A stretch of DNA of 30,593 nucleotides from Haplomitrium mnioides. Lineage: Eukaryota > Marchantiophyta > Haplomitriopsida > Calobryales. Below the pieces are notes generated by a model. That model saw only the letters and a program-made list of their open reading frames with translations. It made no database searches and was not told the DNA's origin. Positions 1 through 9,224 of this stretch are shown piece by piece. A program made the position numbers and the translations under genes. Location of the stretch: contig JBNGIS010004703.1 in NCBI GenBank assembly GCA_049999725.1, positions 29,035-59,627 of the forward strand. The letters run 5' to 3'. Numbering within the stretch: position 1 is the first letter of the stretch; each line of letters opens with the position of its first letter.

Positions 1-660
1 CCCATCGCCATTTCACCAATTTCGAGCTCGTCGAACTCCTCGGAAAGCGACCTTCCTAACCAGTCTCTCCACTTCGGAACTCCACCTCGGAACCCTTTTA
101 AACTGGGATCTCCACAACTGATCCCCACACGGAACCATCTTTACCAAATCCCCCGTAACCGGGGTTCACCACATCGGAAGGCGGAGTTCCAAAGCCTTCT
201 TCGGACTCACGGACCCCCTCGGACGACGGACTCCCCTCAGATCACGGACTCCCCTCGGATCACGCTTTCGCTCACTTCAACGCGATGCCTACCTACACTT
301 GATTCTTCAGCACATCGCATCTTCTTCCGATTGCTTCACCAGTGCGTAGAGCTCCTCTGTTCTGCTCAATTCTCGAACACACCGACAAGTTTTCCCCCTG
401 CGTTAGATTGTTCCAGCGCAGTGAGCCTTCACCTGTCCGATTGCTCCTCCCGCCGCAGCATTTCGATTGCTTCTTGTTGCTCGATTGCCCACCAACACCA
501 AGAACTTCCTCCTGAATTTGAAGTTTTCCTTCAGCACTTCGTTCTCTTCATTTGATTCTCAGCCACGCGACGTGCTCTTTTCGATCCCATCACCAGCCTT
601 CGACAAATTCCCTCATTTCTGTTCGATCAATAGCTCAGCCGCGACATGCTCTCATTCGTG
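1..660. other. GC-richer unassigned region, no gene recognised
   Basis: This stretch is visibly richer in G+C than the rest of the window. Two overlapping short plus-strand frames occur at 331-555 and 467-670, but their translations are Ser/Pro/Leu-rich and match no family I know. Motifs of the type CCGATTGCT or TCGATTGC recur between about 330 and 490, and a short tandem array lies at 197-264. The sequence CTTGGTAAGG near 663-672 looks like a splice donor, so a host 5' exon or a retroelement leader are both possible. Nothing else supports either reading. Confidence 0.4.
197..264. repeat. Imperfect 18-bp tandem repeat, about 3.8 units
   Basis: Units of 18 bp built on CCCCTCGGAYSACGGACT start near 197 (degenerate), 215, 233 and 251. 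The 215 and 233 units differ at three positions, and the last unit is cut short after CACG. Such short GC-rich arrays occur in retroelement untranslated regions and in low-complexity coding DNA. No reading frame through it is convincing. Confidence 0.7.
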
Positions 661-841
661 TTCTTGGTAAGGAACAGATCCTTATCCTCCTCAAATTTCA
701 TATTTTCCCGTGTGAATGCAAATAACTTCAAGACGATCAATTGCATCAGGGACGAACCATTGAAAATGCTATGTGCTTCTCACACCATTCCGATGTTATG
801 AAGTCATCTCCCGATAGTACTTGAGATCAATGTCGAAGAAT

Positions 842-931
842 ATGCACCCCTTTAATTAATCCCGCAGCTGAATCCTCAAACGTAATTCTTCCACTGTTGT
901 CTATATCCGTCATGTTGAACATCTCCTTCAT
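842..931 (-). pseudogene. EF-hand fragment resembling a calcium-dependent protein kinase
   Basis: On the minus strand the frame reads KEMFNMTDIDNSGRITFED and continues about ten residues before a stop. The 12-residue calcium loop lies at 872-907, with Asp at positions 1 and 3, Ser at 5, Gly at 6 and Ile at 8. Position 12 is Asp instead of the usual Glu. The flanks KEMF before the loop and an AGL segment after it are characteristic of the first EF-hand of plant CDPKs, where the domain senses Ca2+ and releases kinase autoinhibition. No kinase domain or second EF-hand was found on either side, so this is a fragment, either a decayed gene piece or an exon captured by a transposon. The EF-hand call is firm; CDPK origin is likely but not certain. 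Confidence 0.6.
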
Positions 932-2100
932 GATTGATCAGCTCGCAGATCGATCTTCCTCGCGGATCCTGCTTCGCAACACCCTTCTCATTCAAATTCT
1001 ACCAGAAGCTTGCTATATGTCCCATAAGCACCCCTAGAAAGACTTGCACAGATATAAAACTAACCCCCTCTCTTATTCTTTCAAGAGGCATCCTCCCTAG
1101 GGGTCTAAGGCCACCACCTCTTTCTTCTCTGCCCTTGGACGGACCTAGTTCAGGGCATAGTTACCACGGCACATGTTCTGGACAGGATGTCCATTGAAAC
1201 AAAAATAGAAAATATAGATAGATAGAAATGTAGATAGGGGCTGGCTGGCCCTCAACAATTAGATTAGTTTTTATTTTTATTTTTATTTCCTCAAAATAAT
1301 TCTCACCCTATATCACAACCTCTTCTTCCTTTCTTCTTCTTCACACTATACTATACTCCATTTCTTTTCCATATTCACAACTTTTCCCAAAAACTCAAGA
1401 AATAACACTTTCCTTTATTTTTGCCGCGCCGAAAAGAGCATCCTCCACGTCGATTCTGATTCTTTTGCAGGGACTATGCTCTCACACCCTCCAAGTGCTA
1501 TTGGGGCTGAATCCCATGTGCAATCATGACTCATGAGTTGATAGACTGAATGTACTCTCTTCTCTTTCGAATATCAATTCACTTCTAAACATTAGTCCAC
1601 CCTCGAGATTGAGTTCACCTTGATCGCCCGAGCTTCTAGAGCCTGCCGCTCAGCGATTCAAGGCACCCATCTAGTCCACCTACACTCCTTTGACCCTCGA
1701 ATGCAAGTACACTTGCTTCAATAAAAGAATCACTAGAATACGCTCTCTGTCTCTCGCTCTTCCCTTGCACAAGATCTTTAATGACACCTCCCGACTGACC
1801 TCTCGACCTCAAAACATCCCAGCATCCTCAACAATGCAACTGCGCACAACTCTGTACACATCCACGCTTTGTTAGTCACCCTAATAGCCTCAAGATTAAG
1901 CATTCAATCACAATACCTCGCTAACATCATCGACCAAGCATCAGCACACACACTTGTACATTTTCACGCCTCCTCGACATGCACCAACACGGCACTCTTC
2001 GATGTGAGGACTATCTATACTCTTGCTTGTCTATCTCCTCCTTGCTTTTAGTGAATACTGATCGTCCATGTTTGAAAGCTTCACCATCTGATGGCGGTGA
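932..2100. other. Intergenic or degenerate repeat DNA, nothing recognised
   Basis: The short frames here (934-1197, 1690-1875, 1869-2051) have no recognisable domain. The interval includes a GATA-like run near 1216-1232, a TTTTTA repeat at 1268-1288 and a pyrimidine-rich tract near 1320-1380. A retroelement leader or LTR is possible, but no paired copy was seen within the window. Confidence 0.4.
1268..1288. repeat. (TTTTTA)n simple repeat
   Basis: Three consecutive TTTTTA units followed by a partial one, in otherwise featureless DNA. Confidence 0.75.
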
Positions 2101-2194
2101 GCGGCTCACTTAAATTCAATACATGTACAAGTGCTAAGAAGACAACACATGTCTCGATAATGCAGATAGTCGACTACTCAATGAGTTGACTTGA

Positions 2195-2320
2195 TGAAGA
2201 CAAGATCAGCCAGATGAAATGTTCCAAAGAAGATAGACCAATAACTTTCTCTAATAAAGATAGGATCGGCCAGATCTAATAAAATACTCCAATACAGATA
2301 AGATTGGCGCGGCTCCAAGC
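2195..2320. repeat. Three decayed copies of a GATCRGCCAGAT-like block
   Basis: Similar blocks occur near 2200 (AAGACAAGATCAGCCAGAT), near 2257 (AAGATAGGATCGGCCAGAT) and near 2297 (CAGATAAGATTGGCGCGGC). Spacing is about 60 and then 40 bp. A minus-strand open frame (2178-2411) overlaps them but shows no known domain. They may be remnants of an LTR or a local minisatellite. Confidence 0.45.
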
Positions 2321-2419
2321 AGAACCTATGTCTGATCCAAAGAGAAATATTGGTTTGATGCGATAAACCCAATTGGCTCAGCCCATCAATGTGGACCCAA
2401 TGGTCAACCACAATGGTTG

Positions 2420-3700
2420 ACTAACCTCGATGAACCGCCGCACGACGATGTCTTCCAAGTGAAAGTTGGACTGCCGCAACTAACAGAAACAAGGGACAAT
2501 GTCATACCAAGGATTGTCAATTCTGATGCTTTACCGACCTCAATGAACCCAAAGAAACTCCAACAAAAAGAGCTATAAACAAGAATGAACTTGCAAGACC
2601 TCGATCCGGCCCATTAACACCCAATGGAGTAGAGCGTCCTCAAACCCCTTGTGTACCATTGTTGCCTTCTGATGGTCGTTGCCTTGGTCATTCTCCTCTA
2701 TTTTCTTCAATCTCGATTGTGTTGGGAGCGCCTTCCTTCCTTCTCGCTATTGAGCCTTGTGAATACTCCAATAAGTCAAGAATAAAAGACATAGATTCCA
2801 ACCTTGCTTTAAGCTCTTTCTCTACCATCCACTCATTGGTTTTATCTGATTCCTTGGATCTCCCTCGTGTGGTCTAGAATCTTCTAATTCTTAGATTGCT
2901 TCCTTCTCATCCTCCTTGCGAGTCTCTTGGCCACCTCTCTAGAGAGTGTCCTGTCCTTCCACCATCCAGGTTCTGATTTCCACATTTCGATGACCTTTCG
3001 AACGAATAGTTGAACAATCCCCTCTCCTTATCACCGACATTGGATACTCCGATGCCTCTAGAATATCTCCACGCTTAGAAGGAGAGAGTTGCTCCAATGA
3101 TGCTTCCAATTTCTCGAGTTTTTCATTAGTGCCTCAAATCACCGGTTGACATAATGCTTCATGTTTTATTAGGCTCCCTTTTGGCCTTCCAATTGTCGAC
3201 TCCATCCTTGCTCCTTTGGTCTCCATCTAATCTATAGGTAATGGATCCTATTCCCCTGATTTTGCTCCATCCTCAGCCTCATTAGGAGTCTTTTTGTAAT
3301 GTATGTGGAGAGCTTTGTGTCCTTTCCTCATCCCGCTCATTATCTCTGTCTTCCTATGCCAACGTGGATGATTAGTCGAACACTCTCTTTCTCGAGATTG
3401 CCTATTTCTCGAGTTCTCAGATGTCCTTGGAATGTCTTCATGCTCAAAAATTGATAAATGTCAAAACAATGCTTCTAAACTTGTGAAATTTCTCATAGTG
3501 TCTCAAATCCCCGACTCACATGACTCCTTTTTTTAAGTGTGAAGCGACCCCGCAAGCACCAATCCCCATTCTGGTTGTCTTCTTTGCTGCAATGTGCTCT
3601 GCCACCTCCACTTCTTCTACAAAAACACTCTCTATTCACATATAGTACAACTCTCAAATTGATCATTTCCCCATACATACCTTAACTTTCATATCAAGTC
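2420..3700. other. Unassigned region, possibly retroelement 3' or gag-spacer DNA
   Basis: No domain was recognised. On the minus strand several frames are rich in Arg, Glu, Asn and Ser, like the spacer regions of gypsy gag proteins. An imperfect direct duplication lies at 3097-3153 and 3468-3522. The interval lies just beyond the 3' end of gypsy-B pol, so it could hold that element's 3' untranslated region and LTR. No matching second LTR was found beyond the gag at 16.1-16.7 kb. Confidence 0.35.
3097..3522. repeat. Pair of diverged direct repeats, about 55 bp each
   Basis: Blocks at 3097-3153 and 3468-3522 share ATGCTTCYAA, then TCTCAT or TTTCATT, then AGTGYCTCAAATCMCCG and a final ACAT, with one small indel. 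They lie about 370 bp apart. The repeat is clear by eye; its meaning is unknown. Confidence 0.6.
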
Positions 3701-3789
3701 GTCATCAACTCCCCTAATCTTCTTCTCTATTTACATACCTCTTCAAGCGATCATAATGTATCCGATTTGTGATCTTCTCCCCCTCCATG

Positions 3790-4610
3790 GTCTCCAACTC
3801 TACACACCCGTTTTGATGAAGCTCCTTGAGCACAAAGGGTCCCATCTATCTAGTGTGCATGCAACTTTCCCGAAAAATATACAAACGTAGTGTCATACAA
3901 CAACACCAGATCTTCTTCCTGAATGTCCATCAGCTTTATCGTTTTGTCGTGTTGCTTCTTCCACAACTCTTGTTGATGTTCCACTTGGTCTAAGGCTCGC
4001 TACCAAATGTCTTCTAGCTCATGTAATCACTACACTTTGCTATGGTCCTCGGCCTTTCTTTTCCTCTCCAACGCTCTTCTAGTGAGCACCTGAAATTCTA
4101 CCACTACAAATGGATGTTGTTCAAAGACAAGAAAGTAAGGATAATCACCCATTGTTGTATTGAAAGCCATATTTTAGGAGTGAGTTGCTATGAGCAACTT
4201 GAGATCCCAATTAGCTTTTTTTGCTGATACGGTCTTGTTGAGAATCTTTCCCATAATCTTTTTTGCCCTCTCTATTAGCCCATTGGCCTTTGGATGAATA
4301 GCTATCATGTGGCAGTGTTTAATCACGTATCTACTTGTCAAATCTTTGATCAACTGATTGATGAAATGCATACCCTTTCGCTTACCAATTTGAGTGGTGC
4401 ACCAAATTTGCCAATTATATGCTCGTATAGGAATGTTGCCACTGTTTTTTGCATCATCTTTTTTGGTGGCTCAAAACTCGGCCTACTTGGTGGGGTAATC
4501 CATCACCAAAAGAATGTATATGTTTCCTCGTCAAGTGGATGGTGCTATCGGCTCGATGAAATCAATCTCTCACTTCTCCAAAAGTGCCATATGGATCATC
4601 GAAACTTACA
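3790..4610 (-). pseudogene. Gypsy-B integrase core and C-terminal domain (degenerate)
   Basis: The integrase inserts retroelement cDNA into chromosomes. In minus-strand order the core starts with a DFIEPI motif that carries the first catalytic Asp. It continues to MHFINQLIKDLTSRY, the region that normally follows the second Asp; here the preceding residues read KRKG, so that Asp seems lost. Next come HPKANGLIERAKK with the catalytic Glu and a W-D-L-K-L segment. The C-terminal part shows EEDLVLLYDTTF and then SGKLHAH, the conserved tail of plant Tat/Athila-type integrases. Stops and frameshifts are present, and only 4174-4371 is a continuous frame. The second metal ligand cannot be confirmed because of the frameshifts. 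Confidence 0.8.
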
Positions 4611-4944
4611 GATGATGCTGCGAGGCTGAGGGTTTCACCACCTTCTGACATGAGTCAGATCTATTCACAAAGAAGTGGATATCTGTATGTGGAGCTAGCC
4701 ACCAATAGTGTGCATCCAACACCTTCCACACAGTGGTATTGGATTCAAAGTGTCCTCCCTCTTCCTCTCCATCCATTACCCTCATCACCATTGTGGTTAG
4801 ATCCTGCTCCAGGCACATTTGAATCATGTCGTCCATCCCTTGCTTGTGTAGCTCTCTTCTCATGATCAAGTGAGGCTTTCTTTCTAGGAGAAAGACTGAT
4901 CTTGATTCCCTGCTGCTTCTCTTTGGTAATTTTGTCAAAAGCAA
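4611..4944 (-). pseudogene. Gypsy-B integrase zinc-binding domain
   Basis: An open minus-strand frame of 112 codons carries the HHCC-type N-terminal integrase domain. It reads GGHFESNTTVWKVLDAHYWW followed, about ten residues on, by NRSDSCQKV. Both His are present and the second Cys is present, but the first Cys is replaced by Ser. The residues before it (RRELHKQG onward) match the linker that usually follows RNase H. The frame begins only a few codons after the RT fragment at about 4950-5060, so RNase H and the RT thumb have been deleted. Confidence 0.8.
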
Positions 4945-5545
4945 GAATTCATTGAAATGTTAGAGGCACATTGTAGAGTCCAAAAGGCATTCTGTGGAAG
5001 GAAAACACCCCCCCCCCCCCTCCCCTCCGCCATTTTGTGGTGAATGTTGTCTTCAGATGGCCCCCCTCTTTGATCTAGATCTGACTATATCCCGAGTAGC
5101 TATCCATGAAGCTATATGCTTCCTGCCCAGCCACTAAGTCTAGCACCCTCTCAGTGAACGACAACATGTAGGGATCCTTCTTTGTTGCCTCATTTAGCTT
5201 TTGAAAATCTTGAAAAATCCAAATCTCTTGCTTTCCATCCATCCTCACTTTCTTTGGTACCACTACTACTTACTATTTAGAAGAGAGTAGATAAAACTAG
5301 CTTCTAACAATTTTTTGATCTCCTCTTTCACCATCGGGGAGAATCAGAGATTCATCCGATATTGCTGCTGTCTCACTAGCCCTATTGTGGGTACCATATT
5401 GATGCAATGCACTCCCAACTCTCTCAGAGCCCCCATAGGTCTTCATGACTCTAAGCGAGGATATCACTGAAGATAGGGCTCTTTCTTTGGCTAGAAGTAA
5501 TCCCACTCATACTTGGAATTTTTTGCCCTCATAAACGACTACTTT
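4945..5545 (-). pseudogene. Gypsy-B reverse transcriptase (N-terminal half)
   Basis: Minus-strand motifs in order are: RQQQYRMN, then KEEIKKLLEASFIY, the stretch leading into fingers of gypsy RT; NSK followed by a TAG where family members have Trp; VVVVPKK; FQDFQKLNEATKKDPYML; YSFMDSYSGYSQI with the first catalytic Asp; and RMPFGLYN. The sequence then jumps to the integrase linker, so the palm YVDD or FLDD motif is missing. A run of 13 C at 5008-5020 breaks the frame between the last two motifs. The longest clean frame is 5075-5263. RT identity is firm and non-function is certain. Confidence 0.85.
5008..5020 (+). repeat. C13 homopolymer within gypsy-B RT
   Basis: Thirteen consecutive C, followed by TCCCCTCC. 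It lies where the RT codons between YSGYSQI and MPFGL should be and contributes to the frame break. Homopolymers of this length are also prone to sequencing error. Confidence 0.9.
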
Positions 5546-6560
5546 TGTATGTTGTGTTGTCTTTACTACTCTCACTTCATTCCTCTAGAGCGTGTCATGT
5601 CCCTCCTCTAAGGTTGCCAATCACAGTCCTCCCTACATCAGCTTTGTCACCCTTCCGCTTTCAACGGAGGTGTGCGTGCCAATGGATCTTGACTCCCTTT
5701 TTAGCTCGGGTTTTGCTTTCTACTTCTCCTCAACCTAGTTCTTCATCAAACAAGTCGTCCATATGAGCATCTACTTCAAAACTTTTACTTACATACTCTT
5801 CTTCCGTAGAGAGATACTATGTGGTGTCCTTCCTCGAGCTACTTGTTTCCTCACCAACACCATCCACCGGCACTCTCACTCTTTGTTCTTTAGACCCAAT
5901 CATAATATATCTCTTACACCAATTGCCAGTTGTTCTTACACCTCTCAACAACAACTTTCTAAGAAACATATCATAACGAGTTTCTTTAAGAACTTGAAAA
6001 TCTAATAAAATTGTAATACCCATTACCAGAATTGGTACCTTCTCAATTACTCCAAGTAGATGCACTTGTGACTTGTTTTCCATACCAATCTTAAGCCCTA
6101 ATGGTCTTGTGAGCTTCATTACCATCTTTTTCATCAAGTTTTTGAACATTGCATTTAGTGCCAAACCTCCATCTAGCAACACATTTGCAACTGCATACCT
6201 CTTGCATACAATGTTAATTTTTTGAGCTCTTGCACATACCTCCATGTCCATTGCATTCACGTTGCAATTGTTGGTTGACACTTTCTTCTTCCTTGAATGT
6301 CACTTGGTGCTCAATCCTCCATGTAGCACATTTCGTAAGGTAGGATCTAATGCTACCAATTTTCCTACTGTGATATTGGCTTACTAGCTTCCAATATCTT
6401 TCACCATGTTGTATTTCTTGTGGTGCTTTGATATGGAGAAATCTTCCATCCCTAGTCTCCTTCTCGTTTTCTCAATATCTTGTCATATCCACATCAAAAC
6501 GGTTCTCTGAACTTGGTGCAAGTTCAAATCCCATTGTTTCCTTGAAGACTCTAGCTCGTT
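5546..6560 (-). pseudogene. Gypsy-B protease and protease-RT linker
   Basis: The 154-codon minus-strand frame at 5817-6281 has VANVLLDGGLALNAMF, the aspartic-protease active-site region with a D-G-G motif as in many Tat/Athila-type elements. About 60 residues later it has KVPILVMGITILLDFQVL and, near the end, RYIMIGSKEQR, the terminal strand of the fold. Upstream at about 6290-6460 the motifs KYNMVKDIG and ANITVGKLVALDPTLRNVL match the linker that precedes protease in such elements. Downstream at 5546-5800 a RNEVRVVKTTQ segment and YEGKKFQV lead into RT, and gypsy-C has the same segments. The enzyme would cut the gag-pol polyprotein. Stops lie outside the main frame. Confidence 0.75.
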
Positions 6561-6699
6561 TCTTCTCATGGGCCAACAAGTCTACTCCTTGATCTGCTGA
6601 ACTCGCCCCACTTCATTGTGAGGAAACTTGTAAATGTTGATTGAGGCAACAACCCTCACTTGATCTTGATCAATTGAACTCCCTCCTACCTTACCATGG

Positions 6700-7318
6700 G
6701 GAACCTTTTCAACATCAATCAAGGTGATGATTGCCTTTTGCACTTGATTTGTTGAACTCCTCCCACCTCACTATGGCAAACCTTTTCAACATCTATGGAG
6801 GCAATGACCCTCTCTTGCGATTGAGCCGCACCTTCATGTCCACCAATTCTATACGCATCATTCACTAGATTTGGGAATTTTCTAATAGAATATGCCATCC
6901 ACATTCAAAGCACATTATGTTCTCAAAATTCCCTTGTCACATTGGCCCTCCTCCACTTGGTCTAGGTTGATTTTCATGCCTTATCTCCAAAGCCTATACA
7001 AGATTCAAACTTAACCTCTCCCATCATTTTGTCAATGTTAGAACATCATTTATGGTTAGATTTGGAGCTTGTAGCGGAGGAGTCACTATTGCTATTTATG
7101 GTGCAAGCACTTGTAACACTAGTACCATGGCAACCTTCTCTTCTTGCTCAGTTTCTAAACTCTCCTTCATCTTGAATGGGATTCTCAATGACTCCACTCA
7201 CTCATAGTTAGCCTCTCATATTTGACCTTTCCTTGAATTTCAAGCTTCAACTCTGAAAAGTTGTGTTTTTCCAACATTTTTTCAATTTCTACCATTAAAT
7301 ATTGCACATCCTCCCCAC
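6700..7318 (-). pseudogene. Gypsy-B gag C-terminal part with zinc-knuckle remnant
   Basis: Minus-strand frames contain YLMVEIEKMLEKHNFSELKL (a helical, coiled-coil-like segment) and, near 6885-6925, IMCFECGWH followed by ILLEN. The latter resembles a CCHC zinc knuckle (C-x2-C-x3-H) without its final Cys. The segment continues directly from the gag body on the far side of the copia insertion, whose left target duplication ends at 7323. Gag coats the RNA genome in virus-like particles. The knuckle is degenerate and the gag body is frameshifted. Confidence 0.6.
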
Positions 7319-7323
7319 TTTTT
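7319..7323. repeat. Copia target-site duplication, left copy (TTTTT)
   Basis: TTTTT directly before the terminal TG of the left LTR. It matches TTTTT at 15769-15773, directly after the terminal CA of the right LTR. Low complexity weakens it as sole evidence, but both LTR ends are well defined by TG...CA and the primer site. Confidence 0.75.
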
Positions 7324-7596
7324 TGTAGAGAAGTTGAGGAGACAATTCTTTGGAGTCAAAATAAGAGAGAGTTTGTAAAATCAACCAAATAGATTTGGAA
7401 AAGGTAATAGCCTAGCGGCACTCGCTTTCTCTAAAATCTTCCTTCTTCTCTCCCTCTACATACTTTGTATTTTTACTTAAACTTACCCTACATAAACTTA
7501 AATACCTTAACCCTAAAAGGTTCAATATATATTGATACATAATTAGAGTCAATCTGTCATCTTGGCGAGTTACTTATCGAGTTTGGTATTTCAACA
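7324..7596 (-). repeat. Copia 3' LTR
   Basis: About 273 bp, bounded by TG at 7324 and CA at 7595-7596 in plus orientation. It aligns along its whole length with 15495-15768; shared landmarks are GAGGAGACAA, ATCTTCCTTCTTCT, ACATACTTTGTATT, CCTAAAAGGTTCAATAT and TTGGTATTTCAACA. The TATATAA motif of the other LTR reads ACATAA here. Confidence 0.92.
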
Positions 7597-7604
7597 CTCC
7601 CCAT
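7597..7604 (-). other. Copia polypurine tract
   Basis: On the minus strand ATGGGGAG directly precedes the 3' LTR terminus TGTTGAAATACC. This is the expected position of the plus-strand DNA primer site. Confidence 0.7.
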
Positions 7605-8050
7605 GAAGTTGGAGCCAATGTCAAGCACTCCCATCAAAGTTCAAAACTTGCGTTGCTTCTATACACCTATTGACTTTGTAAAAATATCATGTGCATGCTC
7701 ATGTGTCTTCACATGCACCATATAAATCTCACCTTCAGGTACCTTTTCTTGCATGTAATGGTAATGAACCTTGATGTGTTTGTTGCTTTCATGAAACAAA
7801 AGATTGTTTGCTAGTTGTTTACTGCTTTAGTTGTTGCAATGCAAAGTGAGAGGCTCTTGCACACCATGTCCTACATCAAACCATGGCTTTCGTAACTAAG
7901 CAATCTCACATGAAGCCATTGTTGTTCCTTTGTACTCTAACTCTATGCTTGACAAAGCAATAGTGGGTTGCTTCTTACTACTCCAACTCACGCACCTCCA
8001 ATATTGAAAATATAACCACTTGTTGATCTTCTGTCATGTGTATGTCTAGC
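7605..8050 (-). pseudogene. Copia RNase H, C-terminal part (beyond the A1 insertion)
   Basis: Minus-strand motifs are HDRRSTSGYIFNIGGA, WSSKKQPTIALSSIESEYK, then a PWFDVGHG segment, HIKVHYHYMQEKVPEG and HDIFTKSIG. These form the standard second half of plant copia RNase H, which removes the RNA template during reverse transcription. The first half lies beyond A1 at 11440-11700. The catalytic Glu region SSIESEY is kept. Scattered stops, for example where ANNQS- or WLRK-like segments are expected, show decay. Confidence 0.85.
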
Positions 8051-8445
8051 TATAATAGTACAAGCATAAGGTTGTACTATTTATGGGAAAATAGAGAGGA
8101 GTAAAGGAAGTGGTAGAGAGTCACTTTTAGAGCTAAGATAAGATTACTTGACTTCGAAGTCATTTTTGGTAGAGAGAGTCTCTTTTAGGGTTGAAATTAG
8201 AAGTGATTTGTAATTAAAGAAAGAGGTATGACACCTTCTTCTCTTGTAGAAATACAAGGACTTTTTAGCCCCACTCCTACTTATGGAACTCCTCTCGAAT
8301 CACTTGGGTTCTTTGGTTGCTTGTTATTTCGCTTGCTCTCTTGGTTTTAGTTTGGACCATGAGTTGCCTTTGGTTGAAGAGCTCTATTAGAGTTCATTGT
8401 GAGTTCTTATTGATTTGGATTTAGTCATTGAGATTCTTTTATATT
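8051..8445 (+). repeat. A1 5' LTR
   Basis: Begins TATAATAGTACAAGC, where the 3' LTR has TGTAATAGTACAAGC, so the terminal TG has mutated to TA. It ends near ATTGAGATTCTTTTATAT, just before the primer site. It aligns throughout with 11045-11437 and, in reverse complement, with the A2 and A3 LTRs. Internal features are the duplicated module at 8112-8211, a degenerate TATA position near 8247 and a near-palindrome at 8379-8395. Confidence 0.92.
8112..8211 (+). promoter_or_regulatory. Duplicated module inside the A-family LTR (possible enhancer)
   Basis: GGTAGAGAG followed by TCACTTTTAGAGC and an A/G/T-rich tail at 8112-8150 is repeated, diverged, at 8168-8211 (GGTAGAGAGAGTCTCTTTTAGGG). The same pair occurs in the 3' LTR. 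A CACTTTTAGGGTT-like core also recurs in the A2 and A3 LTRs. Repeated upstream boxes control other plant retroelements such as tobacco Tnt1; a regulatory role here is inferred only from the conservation. Confidence 0.5.
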
Positions 8446-8457
8446 TGTATGAGAGCC
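8446..8457 (+). other. A1 primer binding site, degenerate iMet type
   Basis: TGTATGAGAGCC immediately follows the 5' LTR and resembles the plant initiator-Met PBS TGGTATCAGAGC with one base lost and one changed. The following CACGATTC extends the match to the usual context. It defines the inner LTR boundary. Confidence 0.75.
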
Positions 8458-8481
8458 ACGATTCTTTTGGTGTTGAGTTAT

Positions 8482-9190
8482 ATGGAGAATCAAGAGGCGG
8501 TGGTTCAAGCAATGAAGCAATCACTTGAACATCTTTCACGTATTTTGGAAGTAGGAATGAAAGAAAGAGCAATGTTTCGAAAAGAAGAAAGTTATGGGCA
8601 ATTTATAATGCCAAAAGCATATGATGGAAAGGTGGTTTGTGGTGCTTGTGAGAACTTCATCTTCGATTGTGAACAATATTTTGAAGCTACAAATATTAGA
8701 GAGTATAGTCATCGAATTCTATTTGCGACAAGCCAATAAGAAGGAGTTGCAAAGACTTGGTGGAGAAATCAAATACAACAAGTGCAATGTGGATTTGTTG
8801 CTCCACTTGTTTCTTGGAGTGAGTTCAAAAAAGATGTGATTTCAAGATTTAGGGTTGTAAATGCTTCAAAAGTAGCAAGAGATCGATTGGACAAATTGAA
8901 GCAACTTGGTATAGTAAGAGGTTATGTGACACATTTTCAAGATATAATTATGCAAATTTTGGATATAAGAGAAGAAGAAACACTAGACTGTTTTGTTTAG
9001 AGATTGAAGCCTTGCACGAGAATAGAAGTTACTAGGAGAGAACCTTATCAATTAGAGGAAGCAATGCGTTTGGCGGAGCGGCATGACTCATTACTTACTG
9101 CTATAGAGGTTAGATCTTGCTCTCAACCATTTGAACATTGTACTCAAAACTTTGTTAGCTCTAATGGAATAAAAATTCTGACAAGAATTT
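8482..9190 (+). pseudogene. A1 gag
   Basis: The start at 8482 gives MENQEAVVQAMKQSLEHLS, in frame to 8739. One frameshift near 8735 moves to the frame containing AKTWWRN, then VSWSEFKKDVISRFR, LKQLGIVRGYVTHFQDII and, after a stop at 8998, EPYQLEEAMRLAERHDSLL. These are the standard landmarks of chromovirus gag (retrotransposon gag domain): an aromatic WW, W-x-EF-x-F, the G-S/V-V-x-Y-x-x-F segment and the final alpha-helical A-x-x-L-AE. No CCHC knuckle follows before protease. The A2 copy has the same landmarks in reverse complement. Non-functional because of a frameshift and stops. Confidence 0.88.
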
Positions 9191-9224
9191 GAGATACCTT
9201 GTTCCATCTTGATGTATGATTAAG

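Noticed and set aside
331-555. Plus-strand frames near the left end as a possible secreted Cys/Ser-rich peptide
   Set aside because: Composition follows the local TTC/TCC-rich DNA; there is no signal-peptide pattern or known domain, and an overlapping frame looks just as plausible.
2178-2411. Minus-strand frame as a small membrane protein
   Set aside because: It overlaps repeated blocks, and its hydrophobic stretches come from those AT-rich repeats; no family match was recognised.
4294-4629. Plus-strand open frame of 111 codons
   Set aside because: It lies antisense to gypsy-B integrase, whose motifs on the minus strand explain the sequence.
8041-8100. TATTTAT near the LTR start as the A-family TATA box
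   Set aside because: Too close to the LTR 5' end. The conserved TATAAATA site mid-LTR (A3 27772-27780, A1 11241) is a better candidate.
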